From NCBI GenBank assembly GCA_937951615.1, contig CALFBH010000004.1, positions 146,858-210,857 of the forward strand: a stretch of DNA of 64,000 bases, given 5' to 3'. This document shows positions 19,265 through 32,300 of the stretch, in pieces. The position numbers were made by a program, and so were the translations under genes. The notes below the pieces were generated by a model. It did not search any database and was not told the origin of the DNA. It saw only the letters and a program-made list of their open reading frames with translations. This stretch comes from an uncultured Saprospiraceae bacterium. Lineage in GTDB: Bacteria > Bacteroidota > Bacteroidia > Chitinophagales > Saprospiraceae. The stretch's first letter is position 1. Each line of letters starts with the position of its first letter.

Positions 19265-19477
19265 ATGAAAAACAAAAATTATCGTCTTGACCGAACCCAA
19301 TTTAAAATGCAGTCTTTCGAGGAGGCAGATATGCAATATGCGTATTGGAGTAAAAAAAGTATAACTGAAAGACTTCGAGCAGCAAATTATTTAATAAGTG
19401 TCGCTTTTGATTTTGATGCAGATAATCCTCCCAAAATGGATAGGGATATTTTTTCTATGCGAAAACATACTGGTTGA
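19265..19477 (+). CDS. Small antitoxin-like protein preceding a nucleotidyltransferase
   Basis: The 70-residue basic protein (LDRTQFKMQSFEEAD, YWSKKSITERLRAANYL, ending FSMRKHTG) overlaps the next gene by 4 nt (ATGA), a sign of translational coupling. Small proteins of this kind are repeatedly found just before MNT-type or AbiEii-like nucleotidyltransferases. A role as partner or antitoxin is inference. Confidence 0.7.
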   Translation: MKNKNYRLDRTQFKMQSFEEADMQYAYWSKKSITERLRAANYLISVAFDFDADNPPKMDRDIFSMRKHTG

Positions 19478-19944
19478 TGGCTAATATTTTTAATTCCGAT
19501 TTTCAGGACTTTCTTAAAGCATTTAATAATAATGATGTTGATTACATCTTGTTAGGTGGATATGCAGTAATTCTTCATGGCTATTCAAGAACAACGGGAG
19601 ATATGGATATTCTCGTTAGAAAAAGCAAAAAGAATTACCAAAAAATAATTGCCGCTTTTCGAGAATTTGGAATGCCTACTTTTGATATGACAGAAGAAAA
19701 TTTTCTAAAAAATAAAGATGTTGATGTCTTTAGCTTTGGGAATCCGCCAGTAAGCATAGATATAATGACTAAGGCTAAAGATTTGGATTTCGAAGATGCT
19801 TTTGAAAATGCAATAATACATGAAGTCGATAATTTGTCGATTAAAGTAATTCATATTGACGACCTAATACAACTAAAAAAAGCGGTTAATAGACCAAAGG
19901 ATATTAATGACATTCAACATTTGAAAGATTTGGAGGAGGAGTAA
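19474..19944 (+). CDS. Nucleotidyltransferase (MNT/AbiEii-like)
   Basis: The 156-residue protein carries the minimal nucleotidyltransferase fold: the GG motif LLGGYAVILHG, the DxD metal pair in TGDMDILV, and a third acid in VSIDIMTKA. The C-terminal helix KVIHIDDLIQLKKAVNRPKDINDIQHL is typical of this subfamily. Such enzymes can act as toxins that transfer nucleotides to RNA or proteins, or as antitoxins that modify HEPN partners. No HEPN gene is adjacent. Coupled to the preceding small gene. Confidence 0.82.
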   Translation: MMANIFNSDFQDFLKAFNNNDVDYILLGGYAVILHGYSRTTGDMDILVRKSKKNYQKIIAAFREFGMPTFDMTEENFLKNKDVDVFSFGNPPVSIDIMTKAKDLDFEDAFENAIIHEVDNLSIKVIHIDDLIQLKKAVNRPKDINDIQHLKDLEEE

Positions 19945-19987
19945 TGTTTAATCACTGCTTTCTACAAAAAATACAGAAATAAAAAAC

Positions 19988-20350
19988 ATGAGCAAAACAA
20001 GCCATCACGACGAACGTATCGTAAAAATGACATTTGCCTCTGTATATCCACATTACGTTACAAAGGTCGAGAAGAAAGGCAGAACAAAAGATGAATTGCA
20101 CCAGGTAATCGAATGGTTGACTGGCTATGATGACAAAAGACTACAAGCACTCATTGAAGCAAAAGTAACGTTTGAAACATTTTTCCAGCAGGCGTCCTTA
20201 AATCAAAATGCTCATCTCATCACTGGCGTAATCTGTGGTTATCGGGTAGAAGACATCGAAAATCAGCTGACCCAACAGGTCAGGTATTTGGACAAGTTGG
20301 TAGATGAATTGGCAAAAGGACGCAAAATGGAGAAGATCTTGCGTACTTAG
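19988..20350 (+). CDS. DUF2200 family protein
   Basis: A 120-residue protein matching DUF2200 along its length ([31 protein letters not shown], conserved IEWLTGYD and [13 protein letters not shown], ending [21 protein letters not shown]). The family is cytoplasmic and of unknown function. It follows the nucleotidyltransferase by 43 nt on the same strand. The 150-bp gap after it has CTCTCAGC-rich words only. Confidence 0.85.
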   Translation: MSKTSHHDERIVKMTFASVYPHYVTKVEKKGRTKDELHQVIEWLTGYDDKRLQALIEAKVTFETFFQQASLNQNAHLITGVICGYRVEDIENQLTQQVRYLDKLVDELAKGRKMEKILRT

Positions 20351-23300
20351 AAGCATCTCTCTCAGCGAAGCATTCTCTCTCTTCTCTCAGCCAAAGGCGG
20401 TCTCTCAACGCAGTGGTCTCAAAGCAAAGCGGAATAATATTTGATGTAGAAACAAACACATTAAGCCCGCATATCATCACACCTATTTAACCGGATTTCA
20501 TGCGAAAATATATCATGGATGCTTTTATGTCTGCCGGAATATATGTCTATTCCGCAGCACGAGGTGGATATGGCAATCATATTCTTACTCGTGAGCAGGC
20601 CGAAGAGTTGTTCAGTAGTTACAAATCTAAGTTTACAGACATCAATGGCTTGCGGATACATTATCGCGATGAGGGGCAGGGCGAACCGATTATGCTTTTG
20701 CATGGTTTTGCTTCTTCTTTGCATACCTGGCAGCCCTGGACTGATCGACTTGTAGCCGAAGGTTATCGGGTTATTCGACTGGATTTGCCGGGCTTTGGGC
20801 TTTCTGATTCCCCTCCGCGTCGACAACTTAACGTGGCCTCTTTTAATACTTTTCTGACCACTTTTTTGGATCAACTAGGCGTACAAAACTGTCATTTTGC
20901 AGGCAATTCATTTGGCGGCTGGGTGAGTTGGGAGTTTGCGCTGGCACATCCGCAGCGAGTTGATAAACTGGTGCTCATTGATTCTGCTGGTTATTTCACT
21001 AAAGGCACACGCGCCAAGACTGTTGATTATGCCAATAAGCCTTTTTTTAAAAAATTATTAGCCAAAGGCGTCCCCCGTTTTTTGGTCAAAAACTTGCTGA
21101 CCAATGCTTTTGCCGACAATACGAAGATTAATGATTTTATGCTGAATCGGTATTATGGACTAGCCAATAAGGAAGGCAACTTGGCATCGCTTATCAAATA
21201 TTCTACCCAACAACCGACCGCTCATACCGACCAGATTAAAGACATCACTCAGCCGACCCTTATCATGTGGGGAGCTAAGGACAAGGTGATTCATTATGTG
21301 GATGCATTGAAATTCAAACACGACATCAAGAACAGTCGCTTGCAGATGTATGAAAATGTAGGGCATGTGCCTATGGTGGAAATTCCAGAGCAGTCCGCGG
21401 ATGATTTGCTGGTGTTTTTGAAGGAATAATCGGTTTCAGTGGCAGTATCAGTTAAAATACCTGCGGGCAGGTTCTCATTTAGGAGCTAGAGGCGCGCGTG
21501 GGCAGTGGCAGTTTCAATAGCAATGATTTCATTCGTAATTCGCAATTACCTTACTTTCTCTTCCTCAAGTGTGGAATTTTTAGCCCATCTTCAGAAGATG
21601 TTATCGTCACTTTTAATCTTCTCCCTCTTGTCTCCTCGCGTTTTGCACTCATGATCCACCAGATCGTTGCTTTCTTGTAAGATGGAGCTAAAGCATCGAA
21701 ATATGCCCAGGCTTTTTTGTTGGCTTTGATTTGTGCTTCGTAGGCGGCGTCCAACTTCATCTGCTGTTTTTGCTCGTAGGCATATATTTTTGATTTCCCT
21801 TCTTTTCTTTTTTCAAAAATAGCAATACCAGCAGGTTTCATCAAGCCTTTTTGAGTCAATTCTTCTATTTTTTTGAGATTTACTGCACTCCAGATACTAT
21901 TTGGACGACGTGGTGTGAAGCGAATGGTATAACTTTTATCATCAATAGACTTTCGGATTCCATCAATCCAGCCAAAGCAGATCGCCTCATCTACTGATTC
22001 CGACCAAGTCATGCTCGGAATTTTAGTCGCTTTTTTATAAAAACCGACTATCAATTCCTTTTCGGTTTCATGATGTTTTTCCAGCCATTGACGAAAGTCA
22101 GCAGATATTGGAAAAAAATGTGGTGTCATATTGTATAAAATTGGTTGATTTTGGAAGTACCAGATCATTCCTTAATAATTTGCTGCAAAACTACCGCACC
22201 ATTATTTAGATTAGTCACACGTACAAAATGTAAACCTACAGGAAGTTCCATAGTATCTATCACGAAGCTGTCACCCACATTTGTGTGGGTACTGATGACT
22301 GTCTCATTGGCGTCCAAAATCTCAATCGTATATTGATCCAATAATCCTGTGAGATGATATAGCTTGCTGTCAGACGTTGTCAATAATGTCAGACAATCCA
22401 CAGTAGCTCTAATGCGCGGCGGCAGTGCCGTGAATGTTATCTGCCCCAATGATCCTGGCCCGATCAGTTCTCCGCTTGCTACCGTAATCAGATGAATATC
22501 CTGCTGAGGTACAGATAAGGGTTCTCTGGCGCAGCAGTCGCTCTCTATCACGCTGTTGTCCGAAAGAATACCCGAATCGTAGGGAAATAATTCGTGAACG
22601 ATTTCAGGAATGAACTCCCCATTGGAGTCAAGCATAGAAAGGCTCTCTGTACCAATAAACCAATCGGGGCTTGGCCCGAGCATAGAAGCCATCGTGACCA
22701 AAGGAAAATCCTTACTCACTGTGATGTCAAACCATAAAGACCCACAAGCTGGATGCGTAATCCCATCCGGACAAAACCAATGCTGCTGCTGTATCACATA
22801 TTCGGCATTGCCGTTCGCAATTTCAGCCGCTACCTCCCCAACAAGCAGGTTGGTAACACCATTAATAGACATTTTATCAATTCCTGGCGAAGCCAATGTC
22901 CCGACTTCCCAAAATTTGATATTCGCATTATGTGTACCACCGCCCATCCATGAAAAATGGGCATTTTGGTCAGGCCAGCCGGGACTCGTTGAGTTCCAAG
23001 TAACATTTACCTGAACCCTGTATCTCATCGTATCAGGCATGATCTCTTGCTGGGCAAAAATAGACGTGATACAAAATAGAGTGACGAAACACATATACAA
23101 TTTGTGAACAATTTCCTTTTTCATATTTATATAATTTCAGCGTAAAAAACGCCTATTTCAACGGAATCTATAGAGATGATTCAATTATAGGTAATTTGAG
23201 AGATGATAGAATGAAGTAAAAAAGAGTGCCCCTTCAAAGTTATTCAATGCTTATACGAATATACATCATATCCATCATTTTTCAAAAAATATTTAAGGAT

Positions 23301-26300
23301 AAAACGTTTCACAATTAACAGCAGACTGGGAACTGACCAATACCGACAATAAGTTTTTATAATGACACAAGCCTGCCCAAATACTCGTCAGTATTTGGGC
23401 AGACTTGGTTTTGTTTTTATTCTATTAGAATCTAGAATCCACCGCTAGTACACCATATCCAGTAGCAGTTATTATAACATGCTTGTGGATTTGTTGTAGC
23501 GGAACATCCCCATGAGCATCCCACATAAGCACTCCAACATCCCCTTGAATTCACCTCTTCCAATTCATACTTTATCGTAATTCCACCAACTTCCGTGATA
23601 TTTGGATATTTTTCTAACACAACTTCACGCTTCTCATCTACTATATTTGCTAAAGGTAAAATGTCTACATCATAGTTTAATAATTCACGAATAGCACCAA
23701 AGTCTTCCGCAGCAATATAACGATCAAAAGCTGCCTGATTAGCCTGAATTTTCTCATCCATTGCACTTTTTGCTTTATTATAGGCTACTATAAAAGCAAT
23801 AACATCAGCATCCTGCATAATCATTTCAGGGCTTAAATCTTCTATCTGGTCAGTAATAATAGCTTCCTGCTCACAGGAAATCATAAAAACGGATACCATC
23901 AATACAGCGAGCAAGCTGAATAGAATGGATTTTACTTTTAAAATTTTCATAATCAATGTTTTAAAATGTTTAATAAAAATTGTGACAAAATAATCATTGT
24001 TCCTGCCCTTCTGCAAATCCCGCGGATAACCTGACCGAAGACATGGTCTCTTGTTATTTTTTTGCGGTCATCGTAATTACATGACAAATGTAAGGGCTAT
24101 TTTTTATAGTATTTTTCACACATTTTACATTAAATACCACTAATTAGTGAATTTTTATTTTTATAAAAAACTTATAATCAATTATTATGAACTTAAATAT
24201 CAGACTTAAAACTTATTTATGTTTCCATTATTTCAACATTACCCTAATTATTTAATCAATATTTTTTTTGAATTTGACATTTGAGTTTGAGTTTGAATTT
24301 ACATTTGATTTTAACTACTTTTACAAACATGAAAAAATTCCTACTCTTCTCCATCATCAGTCTGCTATTCACCATGCCCACACAAGCGCAATCCACCAAA
24401 GCCATTCAGGAAGTCAAAAAGCTGTTGAATGCGCAGTCGCAAGACTGGAATACTGGCAATATTGAAGCCTTTATGGAAGGCTACTGGAAATCGGAAAAAC
24501 TGCAATTTATCGGTTCAAGAGGTGTAACTTATGGCTGGCAGCAAACGCTGGATAATTATAAAAAATCTTATCCCGATGTGGCAGCTATGGGACAATTGAC
24601 TTTTGATTTGATTGATGTAACAGCGCAAAGTAGGAAGGTCGTCTCCGTGACTGGAAAGTTTATGCTGGCGCGGAAAGAGTTGGATGATTTAGAGGGGCAT
24701 TTCTTATTGATTGTGAAAAAAATCAAAGGGAAGTGGCTGATTATTGCGGATCATACGAGTTAACCAAAAACTGCCAGATAGTACAATTATTTAGACGTTA
24801 AAATTAAAAAATTAGACATTTCAATAAAGCATTCAATAATAATATCAGTTTATATAACGTTTAATAAAGGGTATCATCAACTAAGAATCTGTTTATTTTT
24901 CACTCAATTATATTTCTACTTGACAGCTATCTATATTTGTAGTACTTTTATACAAATTCTTTCATTATGCACACCCGATACTAAATAAACTAAATTTCAA
25001 TGGCAAATTTCAAAACTATTTTATTACTAACGATATCTGTAGGCTGCCTCACCATTTACAGTTGTAAAGAAGATGAAACGCCAACCGTTGATCCCCCTGA
25101 AGTCTTGATTATAGGGAAATGGCAATCCGTTTTAAGTCGTGATGACGGAAACGTTGTCACTACAGACAGTTATACAGAAATGACTTTTAGAGCGGACAAT
25201 ACGGTTACGATTTCTGATTTTGAAAATGATGGAACAGAAATAGAAAGTGTAGAAGATGGCTGGTCTATTGAAAATGATGACAAAATCATTTTCACGACCG
25301 AACCTTCGCTCGACTTGATAGGGATTACTACAGACTCCATGACGGTAGAGTACAATCTTATTGATCCTTTTTCAGGACAAACTGTTCGTCGTAGCGACGA
25401 TTATTTGAAACAGGAGTAAGTGTAAATACAAATACAAACGTCAAATTCAAATTCAAAAAACTGTTAATAATAAGCCAATTACCTAAATTGAAAGTAGCGT
25501 TTAGTCGAGTCCAAACACTTAATCGTATTCTAAAATACAAACTTATTTAAAGCTGTCGATATTCATTTATTGGCAGCTTTTTTTATCGTATCAATTTCAA
25601 AACCACACGTCATAACGTGTAAAATGTAAGGAAACAAACTCAAAAACGACTAAAGTATGATTTTAGATGTGAAAAAGACCATTCAGCTATGTATGCATCT
25701 GTTCTATTTAAGCTTAGTTGTATTGGTCATTACTGGTTGCCCACGCCCACCCGAAGACGATGATCCTGGTCCACCTGACCCACCTGATCCTCCCACAGAT
25801 ACTTCGGTAGACCGTGGTCTGATGCCCGTCATTGAATTTCAGGTCAATAACACCAACTTTTCCAGCGACGACTATATCGGCACAGATGCAGTCCCTTGCC
25901 GTTTGCGGATTGTTAATCAACTCGATTTTGTAACGGATGTACAGGTCAGCCTTGAAAATGTAGATGGCGATAATCGACAAGTTGTATTTTCTTATACGCC
26001 CAATGCTTCCCAATCTGGCTTTTTGACACTGATGCTACCTGCTAATGGAGACTGGGCGCAGGTCTATCTCCGTCCCTTCCAGGGCATACAAAGCAGCAGA
26101 GACAAGGAAGCTGTGGTACAAATGACATTGGTCCGTTCCAATCCCGCAGGCGGCCCGCGGCCTGGTACAGTCGTTGGCAGAAAAGCCATGATGGTCACCA
26201 ATAATCCACCCAGTTTCAGCAATACGCGAGTAGAATTGGAAATCAATAATACCGCTTCCACTGCCGATGATTATGTTACCTGGTCACCTACGCCCTGCCG

Positions 26301-29300
26301 AATCCGACTCCTGAATGGCAGTAGTAATCAAACGGTAAACCTGCGCAATATGGCAGGTTCTACAGGGCGCGTACTCTTTGCCTTAGCTGGCACACTCACT
26401 CCACACAACAGCACAGCCACCAGCCCGGCACTCAATAATCTCAACCTTCCAGGAAATGGCGACTGGGTGAATTTTTATATTGCAGGGCAATTCGGCAGCC
26501 CAAGTATCAGCGATAAAGATGCCATCATAGAGGTCACGGATAATACCGGAAATCGACTGGACAGAACTGCCCTAATGGTACGCATCCGCAAAGACGCCAA
26601 TAACCTAACGTCTGGCGAACGCGACCGTTTTCTCGATGCCCTCACCACGCTTAACCAGTCAATGGACATGTACAGCATGTTCAATGACATACATAGTGTT
26701 GCTATTCAGGAAGCTCATTTTGGCCCCGCATTTTTGCCCTGGCATCGGGTTTTTCTATTGGATTTAGAAAGGCTATTACAAATCATTGATCCTTCGGTTG
26801 CTATTCCTTATTGGCAATTTGATGAACCTGCACCAAATGTCTTTGACCCTGACTTTATGGGTAGACCTTCTGGTGGTACAACACCTATATTTACAGTTGG
26901 AAATCCGCTGGCTTTGTGGCGGGTGGATGGGCTGACAGGGATTGTCCGGCAGCCTGAGTTTGGACAAAATGAAGCTCCGCCCGGCGTCATCAGCGAATTT
27001 GCTACACTGGCATTTACTACTCAATATCAGCTTTTTAATAGTACAGTCGAAACGGGACCACATGCTCGCGCTCATGGCGCGTCTGGTGGCTGGATGGCTG
27101 CTATACCAACTGCCGTTCGTGACCCATTGTTCTTTTTACTGCACACCAATGTGGATCGCCTCTGGGCGAAATGGCAATGGGTGGAAGGTCGTCTTGATCC
27201 AGAATCCATCAGTAGTTTTTCGCCGCAAGGCAGTTTCCCTAGCGAAGCCCTTGCTGTAGCTCATATTGGACATTATCAGCAAGACAGAATGTGGCCTTGG
27301 AATCTTGTCACGGGCAGTGGCAGCACAGCACTGTCTGATCGCCCTACATCTATACCTGGCGGGCAATTGGAAGTAGCTTATGGTTTTGAAGCTGCACCAC
27401 CTGCTTCGCCTGCGATTTACGATATGATTGATTATCAGAGCATTCGTTCCAATACAGGAGTTGCCCAACTTAATCGTGGGATGGGTTTTGCTTATGATGA
27501 TACACCGTTTCAGTAACCCAGCCCTTAGGGCTTGCGAAGGGAAGGGAAGGGAGTCTAAATCAACAAACTAGTGCCATCCGCACTAAATAAAATGGTATAT
27601 TTTTTTGAATTTCGAATATTCGATATTCAAAAAATAATTGATGTGTAATAAGTCCTTCGATAAATCTCGTAGAATAAATTTAGCCACGAATGCACGAATC
27701 TTTCATTACGTTTTCCTTACCAATACACGAATTATATTCGTTCTTAATTCGTGCATTCGTGGCTAAAAACAAATACTTCACGCTTTTTCCTCGACAACTA
27801 CATTTTTTTTACAGAAGTCAAATGTAAAGGTTTACATTTAGTTTGGGATTTTGTTATATTTGTCGTGCAATAGTTCCATTATGCCAACTGATTCTATAAA
27901 AATTCGTTCCCCTCATCTTGAAGGCGCAGAGGTTGCCTGGTTTGCACCACTTTGTAATGGAGACGACCAGTTTTTGGGTCATCATGACATGCGCTATAAA
28001 AGCGATTGGAGCAATACTTCTAATGTGCTGCTCACCGCTGACCGACTGGGCTATCGCAATATTTTGTGTCCGTCTTCTTATCAGGTTGGGCAGGATACGC
28101 TGACTTTTGCTTCGGCAGTTGCTCCACTGACTTCCAATATCAATATTCTCGCAGCGATTCGTTGTGGAGAGGTGCATCCGCCAATGCTGGGCAGGGCGAT
28201 TGCGACACTCGATCATATCCTTCGGGGACGGCTGACGATTAATATTATTTCATCTAATTTGCCAGGAACGGATTTGGGTTCGGCTGAACGGTATCAGCGT
28301 TCGCGGGAAGTCATTGAGATTTTGAAACAGGGCTGGACACAGGATCATATTGATTTTAAAGGCGAGTTTTATACTATACAATTGCCTTCCTCTGCTCCTA
28401 TGAAAACCTATCAGCAAAATGGTGGTCCGCTCTTATATTTTGGTGGTTATTCTCCACCGGCAGTCGATTTGTGTGCGGAGCATTGTGATGTCTATCTGAT
28501 GTGGCCAGAAACGGAAGAACGCTTACAGGAATTGATGAGCAATATGAGCCAAAAGGCTGCTGGGTATAATCGTGAAGTAGATTTTGGACTTCGAGTGCAT
28601 GTCATTGTCAGAGAAACCGAAGGAGAAGCTAAAGCTGCTGCTCGCCAACTGATGACTTACATAGAAGATGAGAAGGGCAAAGAGATCAGGGAACGTGCTT
28701 TAGATGCCAAGTCTTATGGTGTTTCGCGCCAGTCGGAAATCAGAGATATGTCGGATGATGATGGTTTTGTAGAACCGCATTTATGGACGGGTATCGGTCG
28801 GGCAAGGTCGGGTTGCGGAGCTGCGCTGGTGGGTACACCAGATCAAATTGTCAAAAAGATTCATCGCTATATGGATATGGGGATTCGGGCTTTTATTTTC
28901 TCTGGCTATCCTCATGCGGATGAGTGTAAATTGTTTGCCCGTTATGTCTTGCCGCAACTCAAGACTTTTTCTATGCCTATCGCACAAGGACGTATGCCGC
29001 TTGGGGAACCTATCACGCCTTTGGCTGGTGGAAAGCGGGTTTAGTTTATTGGTGATTAGTAACTGGTGATTAGTTGTATTGATATTGAAGAGACAATTCA
29101 TGAATTGTCTCTTCAATATCAATATCAACATAAATTCTACATTTAAAACATAACAGCTCGCCCTGCTTTGTGTCTACGCCACAGCCAATACGCACCAATA
29201 GCACCCACCAACATAAAACAGGTGGCAATGACTTCTGCCTGACTAAATTCTAGCCCAAATTTATTGTATTGCGGATTCACGCGGATTTTTTCTATCCAAA

Positions 29301-32300
29301 AACGTTCAAAGCCATTGAAAATAAGATAGATAAAAAACAACATGCCTGCTACTTTGATGCGCTTACGCAAAGACCACAGCACGGCAAAAATAATCAAGGC
29401 CATGATAATTTCATAAATGGAGGTCGGATAAACACCCGGCATAAGTTGATGACAATACAAACCAGTACAACCTTCTATTGGGACACCTTCATTGAGTACA
29501 TTATTTGCATAATGGTGTGTCCAAGTCCAGTCGGGAAGCCAGGAAAGCCAGTCGGGACGAGCCGCCAAATCGCTTTCAATTCCCCAGTCGCCATCGCCTG
29601 ATAAATGGCAGCCCATTCGACCAATACCATAACCCAATGCGAGAATCGGCGCAGCAGCATCCATAATTGGCAGGCATTTCAAACCCATTTTACGAATAAA
29701 AAAAGGCATCGCAACAAAAGCACCAATCAGTCCGCCATAAATCGCCAGTCCTGAACCAGAGAATAACATCCCAATCGGGTCAGCTAGTAATTCTCTTGGC
29801 GTTTCGATGACTGTAAATATTTTTGCTCCAACGATACCAGAAATGGCAGCGAGGATCACCAGATTGCCCGCCTGATGGAATGGACGAATATGGAGATCAC
29901 GCAACTCCGGTTGAGGCAGTTGGTCTTTTTTCTTTTCCCAATATTTTAAAAAGGCAAACAAGCCACCAATAAGCAAGCCGCCGACTAAATGTCCTTTCAT
30001 GGATAAGATGACGGCTGCGGCATCGGCTTTGAGTTCGTCGAAGTGGAAGAAAGAATAGAATCCTTTCGCGCCCAATATGAAACCAACGAGCGCATTGCCG
30101 AGGATTTCCCAGATGGAAGCGGGTTTTCCAAACCATTGCTTGACGGTTTGCCCCTGTAAGAGTCCTTCTTCTTCTTTTCGTTTGAGCTCCCAGGCGAGTA
30201 TGATACCGCCTACGACAAAGACAAGTGCGAGGAATAGACCGAAGGTCTTAATGATGGATAAACCGGATGGACGGACACCGATGACGGCTTCTACTATATA
30301 CGAGAAATCTGGATACATTTTTATTGTGTTGTGGTGTTGATGTGTTGTGGTGTTGATGTCTTACTGTTTATTTTCCTGTAACACTATAACACCATCGCAC
30401 TTTAACACTATTGAACTGCAAAAATAGGAAACGCTTGTTAATTGAGTGATTGTTTGGAAAGATTAATGATTTTTTAAGTTTTTGTTGCGGGTTGTTGGGT
30501 TGCGGGTTGTTGGGTTGCGGGTTGTGGGTTGTGGGTTCTTGGGTGGCGCATCGGGATGGGTGGCGTATCGGGTTGCGGGTTGTTGGGTGGCGCATCGGGA
30601 TGTGGGTTGACGGGTTGCGGGTTGTTGAGTTGCGGGTTGTGGGTTCTTCGGTGGCGCATCGGGACATTTTTTTTGAACCACTAATCCCGATAGCTATCGT
30701 GGAGAAGGGTCACTAAGATTTGAGGCTAAAACAATGAGAAAATATTAGCAATCACTTACCAAACCAATCACTTAATCACCAATCACCATCATAAGATTTT
30801 CAATTACAGGGTTTTATGACTTCGTATTTGAAGGTTTTGGTGTAGGTTGCTGTTTTTCCACTATATAGGGATTCAGAATAGCTAATGGGAAAGATACAAG
30901 GCTTATACTGGCTTTATCAACGACAGCACACCAACACACTCCACGTCCATCGTTCCACTTTCATTAATGCTTTGCAATTCGACTGTCCCCAGTTCATTAA
31001 TCATCAGCGGGTCGTAGTCCGTTGAGATTTTGATATAATTATCGGTAAAGCCCGTCATCATACCAGCTTCTTTGCTGTTCTCGAAGAGTACTTTTCGGGC
31101 GCTATTCAGGTGTTGCGTATAAAAATGGCGGCGTTTTTTCTCAGATAAAATATGGAGCATTTTATTGCGGCGGCGGCGTTCTTCTATGGGAACAACGTCT
31201 TCCATTGTTGCAGCCAGTGTATTTTCCCTTTCGGAATAGGTAAACACGTGCAAATAGGAAATATCCAGTTCGTTGATGAAGCGGTAGGTTTCCAGAAAAT
31301 CTTCCTCCGTTTCACCTGGAAAGCCGACAATCACATCCACGCCAATGCAGCAATGCGGCATCAATTGCTTGATGGTCGCTACTCGGTCGGCATAGAGTTC
31401 ACGCTTATAGCGGCGGCGCATGGCTTTGAGTTGTTTGTTATTACCTGATTGTAGCGGAACATGGAAATGTGGTACAAATCGCTTGGACTGTGCGACAAAT
31501 TCTATGACTTCATTGGTCAGCAAATTGGGCTCAATGGAAGATATACGAAAACGCTCAATTCCTTCCACTTCATCCAATGCTTTTGCCAAGTCGATGAACA
31601 TGGCTTCCTTCTTGGGTTTCATGCCTTCTATGGTCTCGATAGCTATCGGGATTCCATTGCCAAAATCACCGAGATTGACGCCCGTCAGTACAATTTCTTT
31701 TACGCCCATTTCGGCAATCTTCTGGGCATTTTCCAAGACATTTTCTACCGTGTCGCTTCGACTTTTTCCCCGCGCCAGCGGTATGGTGCAGAACGAGCAT
31801 TTATAATCACAACCATCCTGTACTTTTAGAAAAGAACGGGTACGGTCGCCAAAGGAAAAGGCATTGATAAAGTCTTTTGCCTCCTGCACTTCGCCTGCGT
31901 GTACTAAGCCGTTTCCAGGGGCTTTCGCCAAACTATCTACATAGTCGAGAATGCGAAATTTTTCAGCCGCTCCGAGCACCAAATCTACGCCAGGTATTTC
32001 TGAAATTTCCTGCGGTTTCAGTTGGGCATAACAGCCGATGACCACGACATTAGCATGAGGAGCTTGTCGCAAAGCCTGTCGAACCACCTTCCTGCATTTC
32101 CGGTCAGCAAACTCCGTCACTGAACAAGTATTGATGACGTAAATATCCGCGCCCTGATTGAAAGGCTGCACCCCATAGCCTGCCTCTTCAAACATGCGAC
32201 CGATAGCCGATGTTTCGGAGTAGTTGAGCTTGCAACCCAAAGTGTAGAATGCGACGGATTTTGGTGTCATTTTTTAATTACGAATTACGAATTTTTTAAT